Shown here one piece after another: positions 23,711-35,119 of a stretch of 64,000 nt of DNA. Within the stretch, counting starts at the first letter, position 1, and every line of letters begins with the position of its first letter. Position numbers and translations under genes: made by a program. Source of the DNA: Ignelater luminosus (Eukaryota; Arthropoda; Insecta; Coleoptera; Elateridae); assembly GCA_011009095.1 (NCBI GenBank), contig VTPC01000946.1:52760-116759 (forward strand), read 5' to 3'. Under the pieces are notes generated by a model, which did no database searches, had not been told where the DNA came from, and saw only the letters and a list, made by a program, of their open reading frames with translations.

Positions 23711-25001
23711 CGAGGGTGGTCTGAAAAGTTTCCGACCTCAACGTGACGATGGCAGCACTCGTAAATAAAGCTACTGAATTTCGTTGTTCATCTGTTGACA
23801 GTTACTCACTAAAGTTTCAGCCATTTTGGACGCGCAGTTTTTATGTAACAGTCGTTTGAGTGAGTTGATGTGAGTTTTTATGTGAAAATGGACAAAATCG
23901 AGTATCGAGCTGTCATTAAATATTTGTTTTTGAAAGGCAATGCGCCTTCGCAAATAAAATATGAGTTGGATTCTGTGTATGGGGATTCTGCACCATCATT
24001 TACCGCAGTGAAATTTTGGGCTGCTGAATTTAAACGTGGCCGTAAGAGCTTGGGAGACGATGAACGTTCGGGACGTCCAAAAACTGCAACTACCGACGAA
24101 AACATCGCCAAAGTTCACCAAATGGTGCTAGACGACCGCCGAATTAAAGTGAGAGAGATAGCAGAGGTTATGAACATGTCAAAAGAACGTGTTTGTCACA
24201 TATTAAATCAACATTTAGGCATGAGGAAGCTGTCCGCGCGTTGGGTGCCGCGTTTGCTCACGTTAGACCAAAAACGTGTTCGAATGAATATTTCCAACGC
24301 TCTTTTGGCGCAGTTTAGGCGAAATAAATCCGAGTTTTGGCGCCGATTAATTACTGTAGATGAAACTTGGATACACCATTATACGCCCGAAACAAAAATA
24401 CAGTCCAAACAGTGGACTGCAAAGGGGGAACCGGCTCCAAAAAAAGCAAAAACTGTTTTTTCGGCTGGGAAAGTGATGGCGACTGTTTTTTGGGATAGTC
24501 ATGGAGTTATTTTAATCGATTATCTTCAAAAAGGAAAAACCATTACAGGAGCATACTATGCATCATTACTTGACAAGCTGAAGGCAGAACTTGCGAAAAA
24601 ACGGCCACATTTGCAGAAAAAGAAAATCCTGTTTCACCAAGACAACGCACCGTCTCACACCTCAGCGATTGCCATGGCGAAAATCCACGAATTACGGTTT
24701 GAACTGCTTGACCATCCGCCTTACTCACCAGATCTAGCCCCAAGCGACTTCTTTTTGTTCCCTCATCTAAAAATTGCTCTCGGAGGACAAAGATTTTCGT
24801 CAAATGAAGAGGCAATCACCTTCGTGAACAATTATTTTGCAGAGAAAAATGCCGAGTACTATTCGGACGGGTTACAGAGATGGGAGCATCGCTGGGAGAA
24901 GTGTGTAGAGTTACAAGGAGACTATGTTAAAAAATAAAAAAAATTTTCACAAAAAATGTCTTGTATCTTTGTTAGGTCGGAAACTTTTCAGACCACCCTC
25001 G
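23711..25001 (+). mobile_element. Complete mariner element, second subfamily
   Basis: Perfect 28-bp terminal inverted repeats (CGAGGGTGGTCTGAAAAGTT...) at 23711-23738 and 24974-25001 enclose 1291 bp, with target TA on both sides (23709-23710 and 25002-25003). The inverted repeats differ from those of the mariner at 5633 and the protein belongs to another group, probably mellifera/capitata-like, though I am unsure of the exact subfamily. Perfect ends and an open transposase frame indicate recent insertion. Confidence 0.95.
23888..24937 (+). CDS. Mariner transposase, intact D,D34D
   Basis: Transposase of the enclosing element. I prefer the ATG at 23888 (MDKIEYRAVI, 349 residues), the usual family start; an in-frame ATG at 23870 adds six residues. 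From residue 1: helix-turn-helix pair with APSFTAVKFWAAEFKRG and MSKERVCHILNQHLGMRKLS, the WVPRLLT linker near 119-125, then the catalytic core with D158 (VDETWIHHY), D252 (FHQDNAPSH) and D287 (SPDLAPSDFF), spaced 34 residues between the last two. It ends HRWEKCVELQGDYVKK, the normal C-terminus. There is no internal stop. It differs from the protein at 5699-6748 throughout, so the two elements are separate lineages and not duplicates. Confidence 0.95.
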   Translation: MDKIEYRAVIKYLFLKGNAPSQIKYELDSVYGDSAPSFTAVKFWAAEFKRGRKSLGDDERSGRPKTATTDENIAKVHQMVLDDRRIKVREIAEVMNMSKERVCHILNQHLGMRKLSARWVPRLLTLDQKRVRMNISNALLAQFRRNKSEFWRRLITVDETWIHHYTPETKIQSKQWTAKGEPAPKKAKTVFSAGKVMATVFWDSHGVILIDYLQKGKTITGAYYASLLDKLKAELAKKRPHLQKKKILFHQDNAPSHTSAIAMAKIHELRFELLDHPPYSPDLAPSDFFLFPHLKIALGGQRFSSNEEAITFVNNYFAEKNAEYYSDGLQRWEHRWEKCVELQGDYVKK

Positions 25002-25003
25002 TA

Positions 25004-28000
25004 TTGTAGGACTCCGGCTTTAAAGAGTTAGTAATAAACCTTCTTATATGTTAATGACTAAAACACTGTCTAAGTTTTGCACAGATAAAAATATAATAAT
25101 TGTTATTATTAGCCAGAAACAAATATTCCTCAACAGTTTAAATTAAACATTATAAATGTTTCTTTCTTAGATTTTTTTGTAAGTTGACACACCTTTCATT
25201 GACTTTACCGTAATTTTACTTACTAACAATAAAATAATGTAGTAATTGTTGTTTTCGACTCCTAGAACACTTTTTGGATAAATAACTAGAGACTGAAATT
25301 TTAAAGAAAAGAATATTCTTTTTCTCTGGTGAGTATTCATTTTCTTCCTTGAGTATTCTTTTTCTATCCAGCTGCGTTTGATGCGTTTTTTAAAATTCAA
25401 TCGATTTTTTACAGGAAAATATATTACCGCTCCACTTGCATGGGTGCGAACGATGGAAATATTAAAAAGAAATTTGTTTGGCTTAATGCTGAGTTGGAGC
25501 AGTTTGGAAAAATATATCTTTGTTCGAGAATGATGCTTTTGGCCAGAAAGATGCAAAACGACATTTTTTCTTAATTGAATGTAATTTAAGAAATTATCTA
25601 CAAATTGCTTTAATCTTTTATTATAGCTAATACATTGTTTATTTTCTTTACACTTGCTGTCTAACTTATTGCCTCATAAAATCGTTTAGTTTGTATTTGT
25701 TTAAACTAAAGAGAAAGATTGTATGATAATGAATTCATTTTATTTCTGTAATATGTTAGATAAAACGTCATAGGTATATAAACCAATGAAGTTTATTTTC
25801 CACTTCTACAAAGGTAGTGCGTAGGCAAGCCGCGTTTAGAAACGAGAAGCGGCATTCGAAGACCGTGAAGATCAATAAACATCGTAACATTAAGATTTTC
25901 ATCAATTAATACTGTTTAACATAAATATGAATCAATTACAGTGATTGCTATTTAATTTACAGTCTCGTACATCATCATACAAGATGATTATATATACTTA
26001 CACACACATACCACACCGCACACATAACTATTTTCTGAGTGGGCTATTAGAAAACCAGAATAATTGAATTATTGTCATAAATAAGTTTGCAAAGCCGTAC
26101 CGTGCTATCGGCGCATTTAATTGCAAATAAATCGACACAAACATCTCTATGAATGGGAATAAAATGCATTGTTTGCATTGTGTTCCTTTTATAATAATAC
26201 ACAATTGACAATATCATTGTAGTTAACTCGAGTACGCCGACGATGACACGAAATAAATCACGATTTTCCAAACGAATTCCACGAATCCGATCGCCTGCAG
26301 TGCAAAGCGCCGCCGTAACACGGTTGAAACGTGGACAGACCAAGGACTTTTTACTGTGAACTAAATTATTTAAATAGATTGCACACTTTCTACCTACGAT
26401 TATTGTCAATATTATTTACTTTATTATTTATATTCCGGATGTATAAGAATTTCGGCAACGTTCATTAAAAATTATCTGAATCTACTTCTTGTTAGAAGTG
26501 TGAAACTCATAACAGAGAGTAAAAGCATAAGTATTGCTGCAGGGAAAGTAATTCATCAGTATCATCAGCAATAGAAAACAATTGCAGCTTATTGTTAGTA
26601 GGTCACACGTATACATAACTATAGGAAGGACATTTATGAATCCATTGCTTAAATTAAATGATGTTGAATCGATCATTGGATACGATCATTTACAAATAAA
26701 GTTCTACTGCTCTGGTATTATCTATGTCTAGATTTCAAACAAATTGTAGACGGTATTCGGTAACTTCTCGGGTAGTTTGTCAATCGATATGCCTTGATAA
26801 AAAACAGTAAATAATGATTTTTGATTTTATCATAATTGCTAGTTTAAAATTTTCTTAAAATGGAAAAGGTCCCAGGAAAGATTAGTGTTAACCAGAATCA
26901 ACGCAGGATTCTAAGTTGGTCTCTCTAATACAGAGATTAGTTGACAATTAAAATAACACTCTTCTACTATCTTTTAATGCCTAAACTTTGCATGTAAGAA
27001 ATGTCACTGGAAAAATTGGAAATGTTAAAAATGCAAAGTTTCTTTTCTAAGAATTGATAAATATTCGAATATATCATATTTGAACAGAAACTAAAATTCT
27101 TAATCAAGGGCACAGACTTTATAGATCACTCTATACAATTCTAGAAGTGATACAAGAGAGGTTCAATCATTACTAATTTTTGGTCACGACGGAAAATTAA
27201 ACATTGTCCACAGTTATTTCTAGGTACTTTTAGCAGAAGACTCTGCTTTTGTTTTTTCCCAAAGAAGAAGGTAATATTAACAAAGAAGTTGGAAGGGTAA
27301 CTGTCAGTAAATCTTTGCCAAATGATGCAAAAATACATTTTTTAGAAAAATATTTATTATATGCTATTGGCTATCTACCTAGAAGAACCGGAAGCAAAAC
27401 AAGAGATTAGATACTTCTACTTAATAAACATTCTAGGTTTGATTGAGGTCGTAACAAGGTTGACTTATTAGTTATTACAAACAATCTGAAGGTTAATGAT
27501 GAGATTGAGAGTATTGTGTGTCAGACTCAAAGCTAGAAATGACTGATCTTAACACCGTGAGTTACTCACAGTAAATTTCTCCAGTAGATATCATCAAAAA
27601 TATTGAGTTGAATTTGGCAGATAAATCTTAAAGCATAGCATCAAATTCATTTAAGATTTTTAATTTCAACTTTGCAATTCCATCAAACTTCAATTTGTAT
27701 CCATGTATAATTAGGTATGCCAGATATGTATAATGTAATCACTTCTTTCTCTAAGCTTACAAGTCAGAATATTCATTGAAGCTTTTGCCAAAAGTAATAC
27801 TCAGTATAATACTTACAGTTGTCGATAGGTCTGAAGCAATCTTTCTGAACAATAGGTGTGCTGCAACAAATTGGCGTGTCACCAAACGATATAATGGGTT
27901 TGCTTAATTTCGATCTATATGAACAAGACAAAATATTTTGAGATCCGTTATTGTAATTACTTCCACTTGACATATTCCACAAACAGGAAAAGTGGAAAGG

Positions 28001-28519
28001 GTCGTGGATTTGAAACGACAGCAAATCAAGACAGATATCTATTTAATTGCTGAGGCTGGTACATGAATTACAAAGATGTGTAGGACCTGTAGGGTATATA
28101 AAGAGCATAAAATTAGAAGATTAATATTATGCAATTGGACAGTACTGGAAGTCTTTTTTACTTAAAGGTATAGGCTGTCTGAGAAAGCTTGAAATTACAA
28201 ATCTATCAAATGGTTAGCTATCACAATTTTTACAGATAATACAAATTAAGTGTGTTGATACTTAAACTATTTACTGCTTTACTAACTATTTAGGAGTAGT
28301 CACCTTGACTAATAATTCTCTTAACCCAGTACGTATGTGCTACTCGCTGCAACACAAATGATTAATGGACCTTTGGAAAGGGTTCGCACGTATGTCAGTC
28401 GCGCGCTGCAACGGAGAAATGAATATACGACGAAGCGGCAACACTGTGAACGTGATATTCCAACCTTAGTAAGCACTGAATGACTGTGAACAAGTGAAAG
28501 CTGTTGTCAATTAGTCGCC
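25004..28519. other. Non-coding DNA with weak coding-like spots
   Basis: No gene is firmly supported. 25309-25365 repeats a (G)AGTATTC-TTTTTC motif three times. On the plus strand, 27450-27500 reads NKVDLLVITNNLKVNDEIES, which resembles the late part of a LINE endonuclease, but the expected SDH motif is not readable; I treat it as a possible relic only. Sequence between 28320 and 28520 may contain the 5' end of the DD37D element that follows. Confidence 0.4.
26047..26409 (-). CDS. Unidentified 120-residue ORF
   Basis: One of the longer frames here not explained by a transposon: ATG at 26409, stop at 26047. It has a basic start, a GC-higher middle (26220-26340) coding DRIRGIRLENRDLFRVIVG, and then a hydrophobic stretch LELTTMILSIVYYY that could be a membrane segment. 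I recognise no family. At this base composition a frame of 120 codons can occur by chance, and no neighbouring exon or splice context supports it. Listed as hypothetical. Confidence 0.15.
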   Translation of the reverse strand: MTIIVGRKCAIYLNNLVHSKKSLVCPRFNRVTAALCTAGDRIRGIRLENRDLFRVIVGVLELTTMILSIVYYYKRNTMQTMHFIPIHRDVCVDLFAIKCADSTVRLCKLIYDNNSIILVF

Positions 28520-29490
28520 ATAAAGTCGGAAACGTATGAAAAACGTGTTGCGGTTTTAGCCTTACATAAGGTGGGGAAAAGTGCGAATCAGATTTATTCG
28601 TTGCTAAAAGAGCTGCCAATCACCAAACGTTTTGTGTTTCGTACTATTGTGAGGTATAAAGAAACGGGCCGTCCACGTTCTTCGCGCACGGAAAAAGTCA
28701 TCAAAGCCGTGCGTTTCCGCATCAACAGAAATGCGATTCGCAAACAAAAAGTGATGGCATGCCAAATGCACATCCCTCCCCGTACGCTGTCTCGAATTAT
28801 TAAAGAAGATTTAGAAATGAGTTCATATCAACGGGTTACGAGTCATTTATTGACTGATAAATTGAAACAGAACTGAAAGGAACGGTCGAGAGGGTTATGG
28901 CAAACGTATCGCAACAGGCGCTACAAAAACCGATGAAAAAGTGTTCACGATTCAAAAAAATCATAACCGGCAGAATGATCGTGTGTACGCTAGGTCATGT
29001 TATAAAGCAAGTTGAAAGAAGTCATCATCCAGCTAGTGTGATGGTCTGGTGGGGCGTGTGGTACACTGGCGTCACGAAAGTGCACTTCTGCGATATAGGG
29101 GTCAAAACATCCTCTGCGGTTTATCAAAATATGCTCAAATCCGTCGTTAAGCCTCTTAATCGATCCCTGTTCAAGATTAAACCATGGACATTTCAACAGG
29201 ACTCGGTCCCAGCCCACAAAGCTAGGACAACTCAACGCTGGCTGGAAACCAACGTGCCGTCGTTTATCAGAGCTGAAGATTGGTCATCCGGGAGTTTGGA
29301 TTTAAACCCCCTGGATTACTCCATATGGGATATTATTTAACATACAAGACATCCCAATTTGGACTCCCTTAAACAAAGCATTGTTTGTGCAGCTGCCGAA
29401 ATACCCCTCGCTAAGATGCGTTCTGCGATCGACGATTGGCCAAGACGATTGAAGCTGTGTTACGAAAATGGCGGCGCACATTTTGAATAA
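28520..29490 (+). pseudogene. DD37D (maT-like) Tc1/mariner transposase pseudogene
   Basis: Starts at ATA 28520 where the family has ATG (then KSETYEKRVAVLALHKVGKS). The first frame carries the helix-turn-helix region with PPRTLSRIIKEDLEMSSYQR up to a TGA at 28874. A frame change gives TDEKVFTIQ near 28929, holding the first catalytic aspartate. A third frame from about 29010 reads HHPASVMVWWGVWYTGVTK, FQQDSVPAHKARTTQRWLE (second aspartate) and GSLDLNPLDYS (third). The last two aspartates are 37 residues apart, which places it in the DD37D group and not the 34-spaced mariners. A TAA at 29338-29340 interrupts it; the final frame ends IDDWPRRLKLCYENGGAHFE with stop at 29488. The protein is inactive through at least two frameshifts and two stops. 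Terminal repeats were not found. Confidence 0.85.
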
Positions 29491-32340
29491 ATTAATATGT
29501 TGTTATAGCATTTTTTTGTACTTGTCAAATATATATTTTATTTTGCCCCTAGCATTTTTCTTCATATTGATGTTGGTATGCGAAGTACTGACAGAATTTA
29601 TGGCTAGACTGTACATACATCACTGTGTAAAAACCAGACATAATGATTTTGGAGAAGCGAAAACTTTGAGCAATTAAGTTTAGTTGCTTCCTTCATTACT
29701 TGTGTTTGTGATCCAAATTTGTACTGGTGAAAACCCTTCCAAGTGTATAAATAAATACAGTTAAATGTAGGTACTTTTCAAAAGCAAGATAATGTATGGC
29801 AGTAAAAACTACTCGGGTTGTAAAGGCTGTTGTCAAATCATAGATCTTCTCAAAAAACTAACCTAGACATATTATGTTAAGCAGTTTATTCTGTGGTGAG
29901 AAATGTGCAACTGTCAGTATTCAGAGAAGGCGGTCGTATTTGCAACAGAGAAAAGCCTATTTAGTGTAAAATACGAAGTAGGTACAGCACCGTTTTGCGA
30001 AAACATGAGAAGAGCTAATTTGCATTTAAATGTAAAGCACTTTAAACACTCTTGAGGCCAGTTTGTAGGAGCAAAAAACCGCTTTAATGTAATTCTTTAT
30101 CTTCTTTTTGTATTAGTTTCTCATTTAAATCTTTCATATAATTATAACACATAAATTCCATAACTGCTTTTTTATAAAAAAAGTGAATAATAAAGATTAT
30201 TGGTACTTTTTGTTTCAGATCAATAAATTACAACATACAGTTAGAGTTTTCCTGCAAAAGTAATTCAAAATCTTGCATGTCCTTGTCGAACGATTACAAA
30301 ATGAAACGATACGAGATGTGGGAAAATAATTTGCTGCAATACACAGTATAAGAGAGAGAGAAGTTGTACGAGTAACAATCGTCCATGAAAGTTGTCAATT
30401 TAAAGCTTGTAATATTGAAAATTTCATGCGTGAACGGGTTTATAATTTTTCTGCTCTGCATGTATTCGACTGAATTAATAAATGATCATAATAAATCTCG
30501 TTTTCTAATAAGGTTTTTTTCTGTATGACTATTTTATTTATTTATATACTTATCCAGAAGTGCTTTAAAGACTAATATTTTATAATACAAAAATATTATT
30601 AATAACCAAAGTAGAAATTAGTTAAATCTGTTGTGGTTAATCAAACTAATTACAACAAACGTCATTGTTATAACTTCAACATTTACTTGCCTTAAGTGGA
30701 ATATAATGTAATTTATTTTCTATCGTAATAGCTTTAAGTACCGATCACCTTGTGCAGCAATTAATTTTAAATTTTTAATAAATTATAATTGAAAGGCTTG
30801 ATCTTGACCGAAACAATAACGAACTTCATGCCGCAATTTTAATTTTTATTGATTTCTTTAATCATCACCATCATTAATATTTCACCAGTAAACGCAACCA
30901 TTTAAAAATGAGATGCCGATAAAAAATCATATTAACTTGTCGAAACGATAAATCCGGAAAATAGAAGCAAGAATCATTTTTAATTTATTGCCTTTTTAAC
31001 TAACTGACTCCCGATATACAATGACAAATCGAGAAATTAGAAAAAAAAGTACCGTTATATAAAAGGTAGTATAATCCTAACCATAGTTGGATTCTTGACA
31101 AATATCCACTTGCTAAAACTAGCATAGCAATTTCTTATTAAAGCCACAATCACTTCAATGCATTAAGATTAAGTGATTTATCTTTTAACTTTAAGAAGAA
31201 TTTTATCGGTATTTTTGTAGAATAAGGAAATCACGTTGGCGCCGCAAAACGCTTTACAAGGATTTTTACGTGCTATTCTACACGTAACGTAATGAAAGTT
31301 TATAGAACAACAAAAAATATTATTACAGAAATAAAGACAAACATTAACTATTTCATATTTAGAATACGCATGTATTCTGCTGACATTTATAGACACTCTA
31401 AAAGAAGGCAAGAATAACATAAAAATATGAAATATTAATATGCCTTGACTTTGATCATTTAAATTTTTATCACCTTAGTTTATCGCTATTTTCAGTATAT
31501 CGTCATAAAAGACAGTTTTAAAACCCATTTTGAACTGATTTGTTGTACGAAAAACATATTCTGTTTTATTTATTTAAAGTCTTCAAGTCTTAACGTTGAC
31601 TTATATTTTTCCCACCTTGTACTTCTAAAAGAAGTACTCTCCTAACAAGGACTTGAAAGTTGCGGTATAGGCAAACGCAATCTTGAATGAGTTATTTCCA
31701 AAAAAAACTACATTAACAGAATATTTCCAAATTGTTTTGCAAATTTTATCAAGATTAAATAATAAATGCACGTTCAAGATCTCGTTATTGCCTTCCAAGA
31801 TCTTGGGAAATTAAAGCCTTTTGATAAAGAGAATGAAGTTTGAGTTGAGAAAGTAATTTACCGACACCTACGCATTTTGGTAGTGCTTTTCCCAGAAAAG
31901 CAAAACATCTCTGTAAAACGTAGTACTTAGTTCTAATCTCATTATGCCCAATGTTCCATAGTAATGGAAACGTCCTCCTATTGTGTTATGAAAACTAATA
32001 GTGTATTGCATTCCAAGCAATTAATATAGATAATAGCGAAGACAATGATACGGTGGTTTACTGTGCAAATGGTAGAACTTGCATTACCCATGAAATTCCA
32101 CTTGCGTATTGAGTCCTAAAGAGCTCTGAATATATGTAAAAAGCAATATGCAAAATCTTCATACCTCGCAACTCAATTCTAAAATTTTTAAAATCTCATT
32201 CATACTCAAGAATTTAGTTATGCGTACTTAAGACTTAGAAATATGGATTTTGCATATATCTACAGCTTTACACATAATCTTTATCTAGGGTGACCTGCAG
32301 GACGTTTTTTCTATTTGATTGATCTATATACTCATTAACA
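29491..32340. other. AT-rich non-coding DNA
   Basis: No gene or recognisable transposon. The sequence ATATGCAAAATC near 32149 and its complement GATTTTGCATAT near 32248 form a short imperfect inverted repeat about 100 bp apart; this is too weak to call an element. Confidence 0.5.
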
Positions 32341-32342
32341 TA

Positions 32343-33123
32343 CGAGGTGTGTGAGAAAAGTAATGAGACTGGCAACACTGCGGGAGATCTGGCCACGTTG
32401 TGTCTACCGGCCTGTGCTAAACCGGTTTGTTTATCGCTTCCACTTCCTCAGTCCGAGTTACAACTCCGTACAGCTAACACATTATTTTTGACAGCGCCAT
32501 CAGTGAAGTTGTGTTTTTGTTGTGTGTTACAGAAATGGAGCATCGGAATTTAGAGCAACGTTGTGCAATAAAGCTTTGTGTTAAACTTGGTGAATCCGCT
32601 CGCTCAGGGAGACCTTCAACTTCAAAAACTGACGAAAACGTTGAACGTGTGAAAGCTCTTGCGTGATCAGATCGTCGTTTAACAATAAGGATGATGAGTG
32701 AACAGTTAAATTTAAATACTTTCACCGTGCATCAAATTTTGACAGACATCATGACAATGCTCCGTGTCACACAGCAATTTCCATCAGTGAATTTTTGACC
32801 TCAAAACGCATTACTGTTATTCCTCATCCCCCCTATTCACCTGATTTGAGTCCTTGTGACTTTTTCCTTTTCCCGAAATTGAAACATGTCCTAAAAGGAC
32901 GTCATTTTGGAACTCTGGAGAACATTCAAAAGACTGTGACCGACCAGTTAAAAGCCATACTAGTTGAAGACTTCCAGAGCTGCTACCAAGAGTGGGAACA
33001 ACGACTCCGCCGGTGTACAGCTGCCCAAGGAAACTACTTTGAAGGGGATAACGTTGTTGTTTGAAAAAAATAAAAACTTTGGTTAGTATGAAATCAGTCT
33101 CATTACTTTTCTCACATACCTCG
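32343..33123 (+). mobile_element. Internally deleted mariner with both ends
   Basis: Inverted repeats of 29 bp (CGAGGTGTGTGAGAAAAGTA... left, one mismatch right) lie at 32343-32371 and 33095-33123, with target TA at 32341-32342 and 33124-33125. Length is 781 bp, about 500 bp shorter than a full mariner. The interior retains pieces of a transposase of a third mariner lineage. The well-matched ends mean it could be mobilised only by transposase from a relative; the two intact mariners in this window have different termini. Confidence 0.9.
32535..33064 (+). pseudogene. Mariner transposase with two internal deletions
   Basis: Starts MEHRNLEQRCAIKLCVKLGE at 32535. It then jumps straight to ARSGRPSTSKTDENVERVKA, so most of the first helix-turn-helix is missing. 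A TGA sits at 32664-32666, after which the frame continues SDRRLTIRMMSEQLNLN and FTVHQILTD. At about 32747 a second deletion joins this to HHDNAPCHTAISISEFL, removing the linker and the first catalytic aspartate. From there an open frame runs through HPPYSPDLSPCDFFLFPKLK (third aspartate) to EGDNVVV and a stop at 33064. Compared with the usual 345 residues, about 175 are lost. The family type begins with a KLGKSATET-like motif and ends GEYFEGDN. Confidence 0.85.
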
Positions 33124-33299
33124 TATGTTCCATTCAGACTAGCTCTCGAGATATTATAATACCCAGTGGCTGCTTTGTCAGGGTTCAAATGGTTTTATTT
33201 GTGCAAGTTTTCCAACTGCTTTGCACTCATATAATACCTCTGAATATTCACAGCTTGATATTTCTTGGCAAGAGTTAGACTTAAGCATTTCTTTCTAGA

Positions 33300-33480
33300 G
33301 TTTCTGCTGCTACATTCTAACGAATACTTCTCGGTCAATTTCATTGATGCCGTTTATCATGCTGCCAAGATATTTAAACTCCTTTTTCATTTCAAAGGTA
33401 TTATTACCACCTGTGATTGAATTTGTGCACCGATTGGTCTTATTAATTCGCGTGACTCTAAGAGACTTTCAACGTTAATT
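33300..33480 (-). pseudogene. Small LINE reverse transcriptase fragment
   Basis: Minus-strand reading gives KSLRVTRINK, then NSITGGNNTFEMKKEFKYLG and SMINGINEIDREVFVRM. This is the segment just after the YADD box in many insect LINEs (K-K-v-VTR...v-FkYLGS-I...EI--R). It lies beyond the tail of the larger LINE at 33600-35740 and does not continue it, so it is a separate fragment, probably of a related family. Confidence 0.55.
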
Positions 33481-33934
33481 ATTAATTCAGTTTCTCTGGC
33501 TGCCTTTTTGAGTTTTACGGTCTCCAGCGCTTCCCTTCGCTCAGCCGTTTCCATCTCTCTCTGATGTTTCAATCTCCTTGTTTCATTCCTCTCGTTTCCA
33601 TCACCTCACCTTTTCCTTCTGCCCAACGGCCTCCATTCCGTTATTTTCTTAATTTGTCTGTTGTCACTCGATCTCCTTATGTGGCCGTACCATTTTAACC
33701 TTTTTTCTTCCATGAATGTAATGACGTATTTTTCTATCTTAGATCTTTCTTTTATCTCTTTGTTGATATTGTTTTATTTTTGTTTCTTTTGTTTACAACC
33801 CAGTTTTCTGCTCCATATGTCATGATGCTTTGTATTAGTATTTTATATATTTGGATTTTCATTTTTATATTTAGGTCCCACTTCCAGAGGACGGAATTTA
33901 ATTTGCTTATTGCCGCTCGCGTTTGCCTTAATAT

Positions 33935-34900
33935 CTATTGTATTTCGTCTTCCGTCGTTGTATTTTTGGTTATGATACATCCTAGATATTTATGCTTTTC
34001 CTTTCCCACAATGGTGGTTTCGCCGTCTCCGATTTCTAAGTTCTCCACCTGACTCTCTGCCTCTTTCAATTTCCGAACCATATAACTCAGATCTTCAGGG
34101 TCTTGGGCAACCACTACTTGGTCATCTGCGAAGCTTCGCGAAGATAGTTGGTCATTTCGTACAGGTACTCCCATGCCGTCGGACTTTTTTTTCCACATTT
34201 TCAAGGTGCTTTCTAAATTTAATTTAAATATGGTCGGTGATGTAGGACAGCGTTGTAGGAGTTCCTTCGTCGTTTTTATGTTTCCGATTATTCTCTTCCA
34301 CATTTTAATCGATATTTCATTTTGGTTGTACAAGTTTTTAATGACTTGTATGAGATTTCGTTTTATTCCCATATCTTGCATTGCTTTCCATATTCCCGCT
34401 CTTGGTACCGAATCACAGGCTTTTCTTACGTCAATGAACGCTATGTATATATTCTTGTTTTTCGCTCTCTTCTTTTCCAGCAACTGTTTCACTGTGTATA
34501 TATGATCAATACAGGATTTCCCCGCCGTAAAACCCGCTTGATTCTCACCTATCTTTCCTTCTATTGCTTCCTCTAACTTATTTCTTACTACCCTACTATA
34601 TATACTTCTCATGGTCGATAATACACGGATCCCTCTGCAGTTTTCGGCTTTCTTCCTGTAGCCTTTCTTGAATATAGAGGTCAAGTACGTATGGGTCCAC
34701 TCGTTTAGTAGTTTTTCTCCATTCATTGCTCTTTGAAACATATTTCTTATCATACAGTGTAATTTCTTCGATCCGTGTTTTATTAGATTGGGGGGTATTC
34801 CTCCAAGTTCCGGCGCCTTTTTATTTTTTGTGTATTTTATGGCTTTTTTAATTTCCGTTTTCGTTATTTCGATTTCGTCCTGTTGGGAGATTAATTCCTT
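33935..34900 (-). pseudogene. LINE reverse transcriptase domain
   Basis: The frame is open without a stop from about 34900 (QDEIEITKTEIKKAIKYTKN, a pre-fingers motif followed by KAPELGGIPPNLIKHG) to 33935; the first methionine is at 34753. It contains the fingers motif NEWTHTYLTSIFKKG, then ENQAGFTAGKSCIDHIYTVK, the palm motif AFIDVRKACDSVP (family usually K-A-F-D) and the catalytic SFADDQVVVAQD, so both YADD-type aspartates are present. Thumb sequence with HKYLGCIITKN follows. It is the best preserved part of this LINE, but it lacks an intact endonuclease and tail in frame. Confidence 0.85.
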
Positions 34901-35119
34901 ATGTTTCTTATGTTTCTTGGTTTATAAAATCCGGTCTGTTTTCAATAAGTATTTTTTTATAGTGCTTTTCCATCCTTTATCTTTTATAGTCGATATGTTT
35001 ATTTTTTCTTTCGAATTTTGTCTGAGCGATTTTAATAGCTTCTACGAGTTTTTGGTTCCTCCAGGTATCGTACTATATTCGAGCATGCTGTAGCCATTTG
35101 TCATTTTTTTCTTTTGTTA

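Noticed and set aside
25167..25556. 129-residue minus-strand ORF
   Set aside because: Lys/Ile/Ser-rich without domain features; its coding sense overlaps a simple TTTTC-type repeat; likely chance.
33780..35093. Several plus-strand ORFs with many hydrophobic residues
   Set aside because: Antisense shadows of the LINE at 33600-35740.
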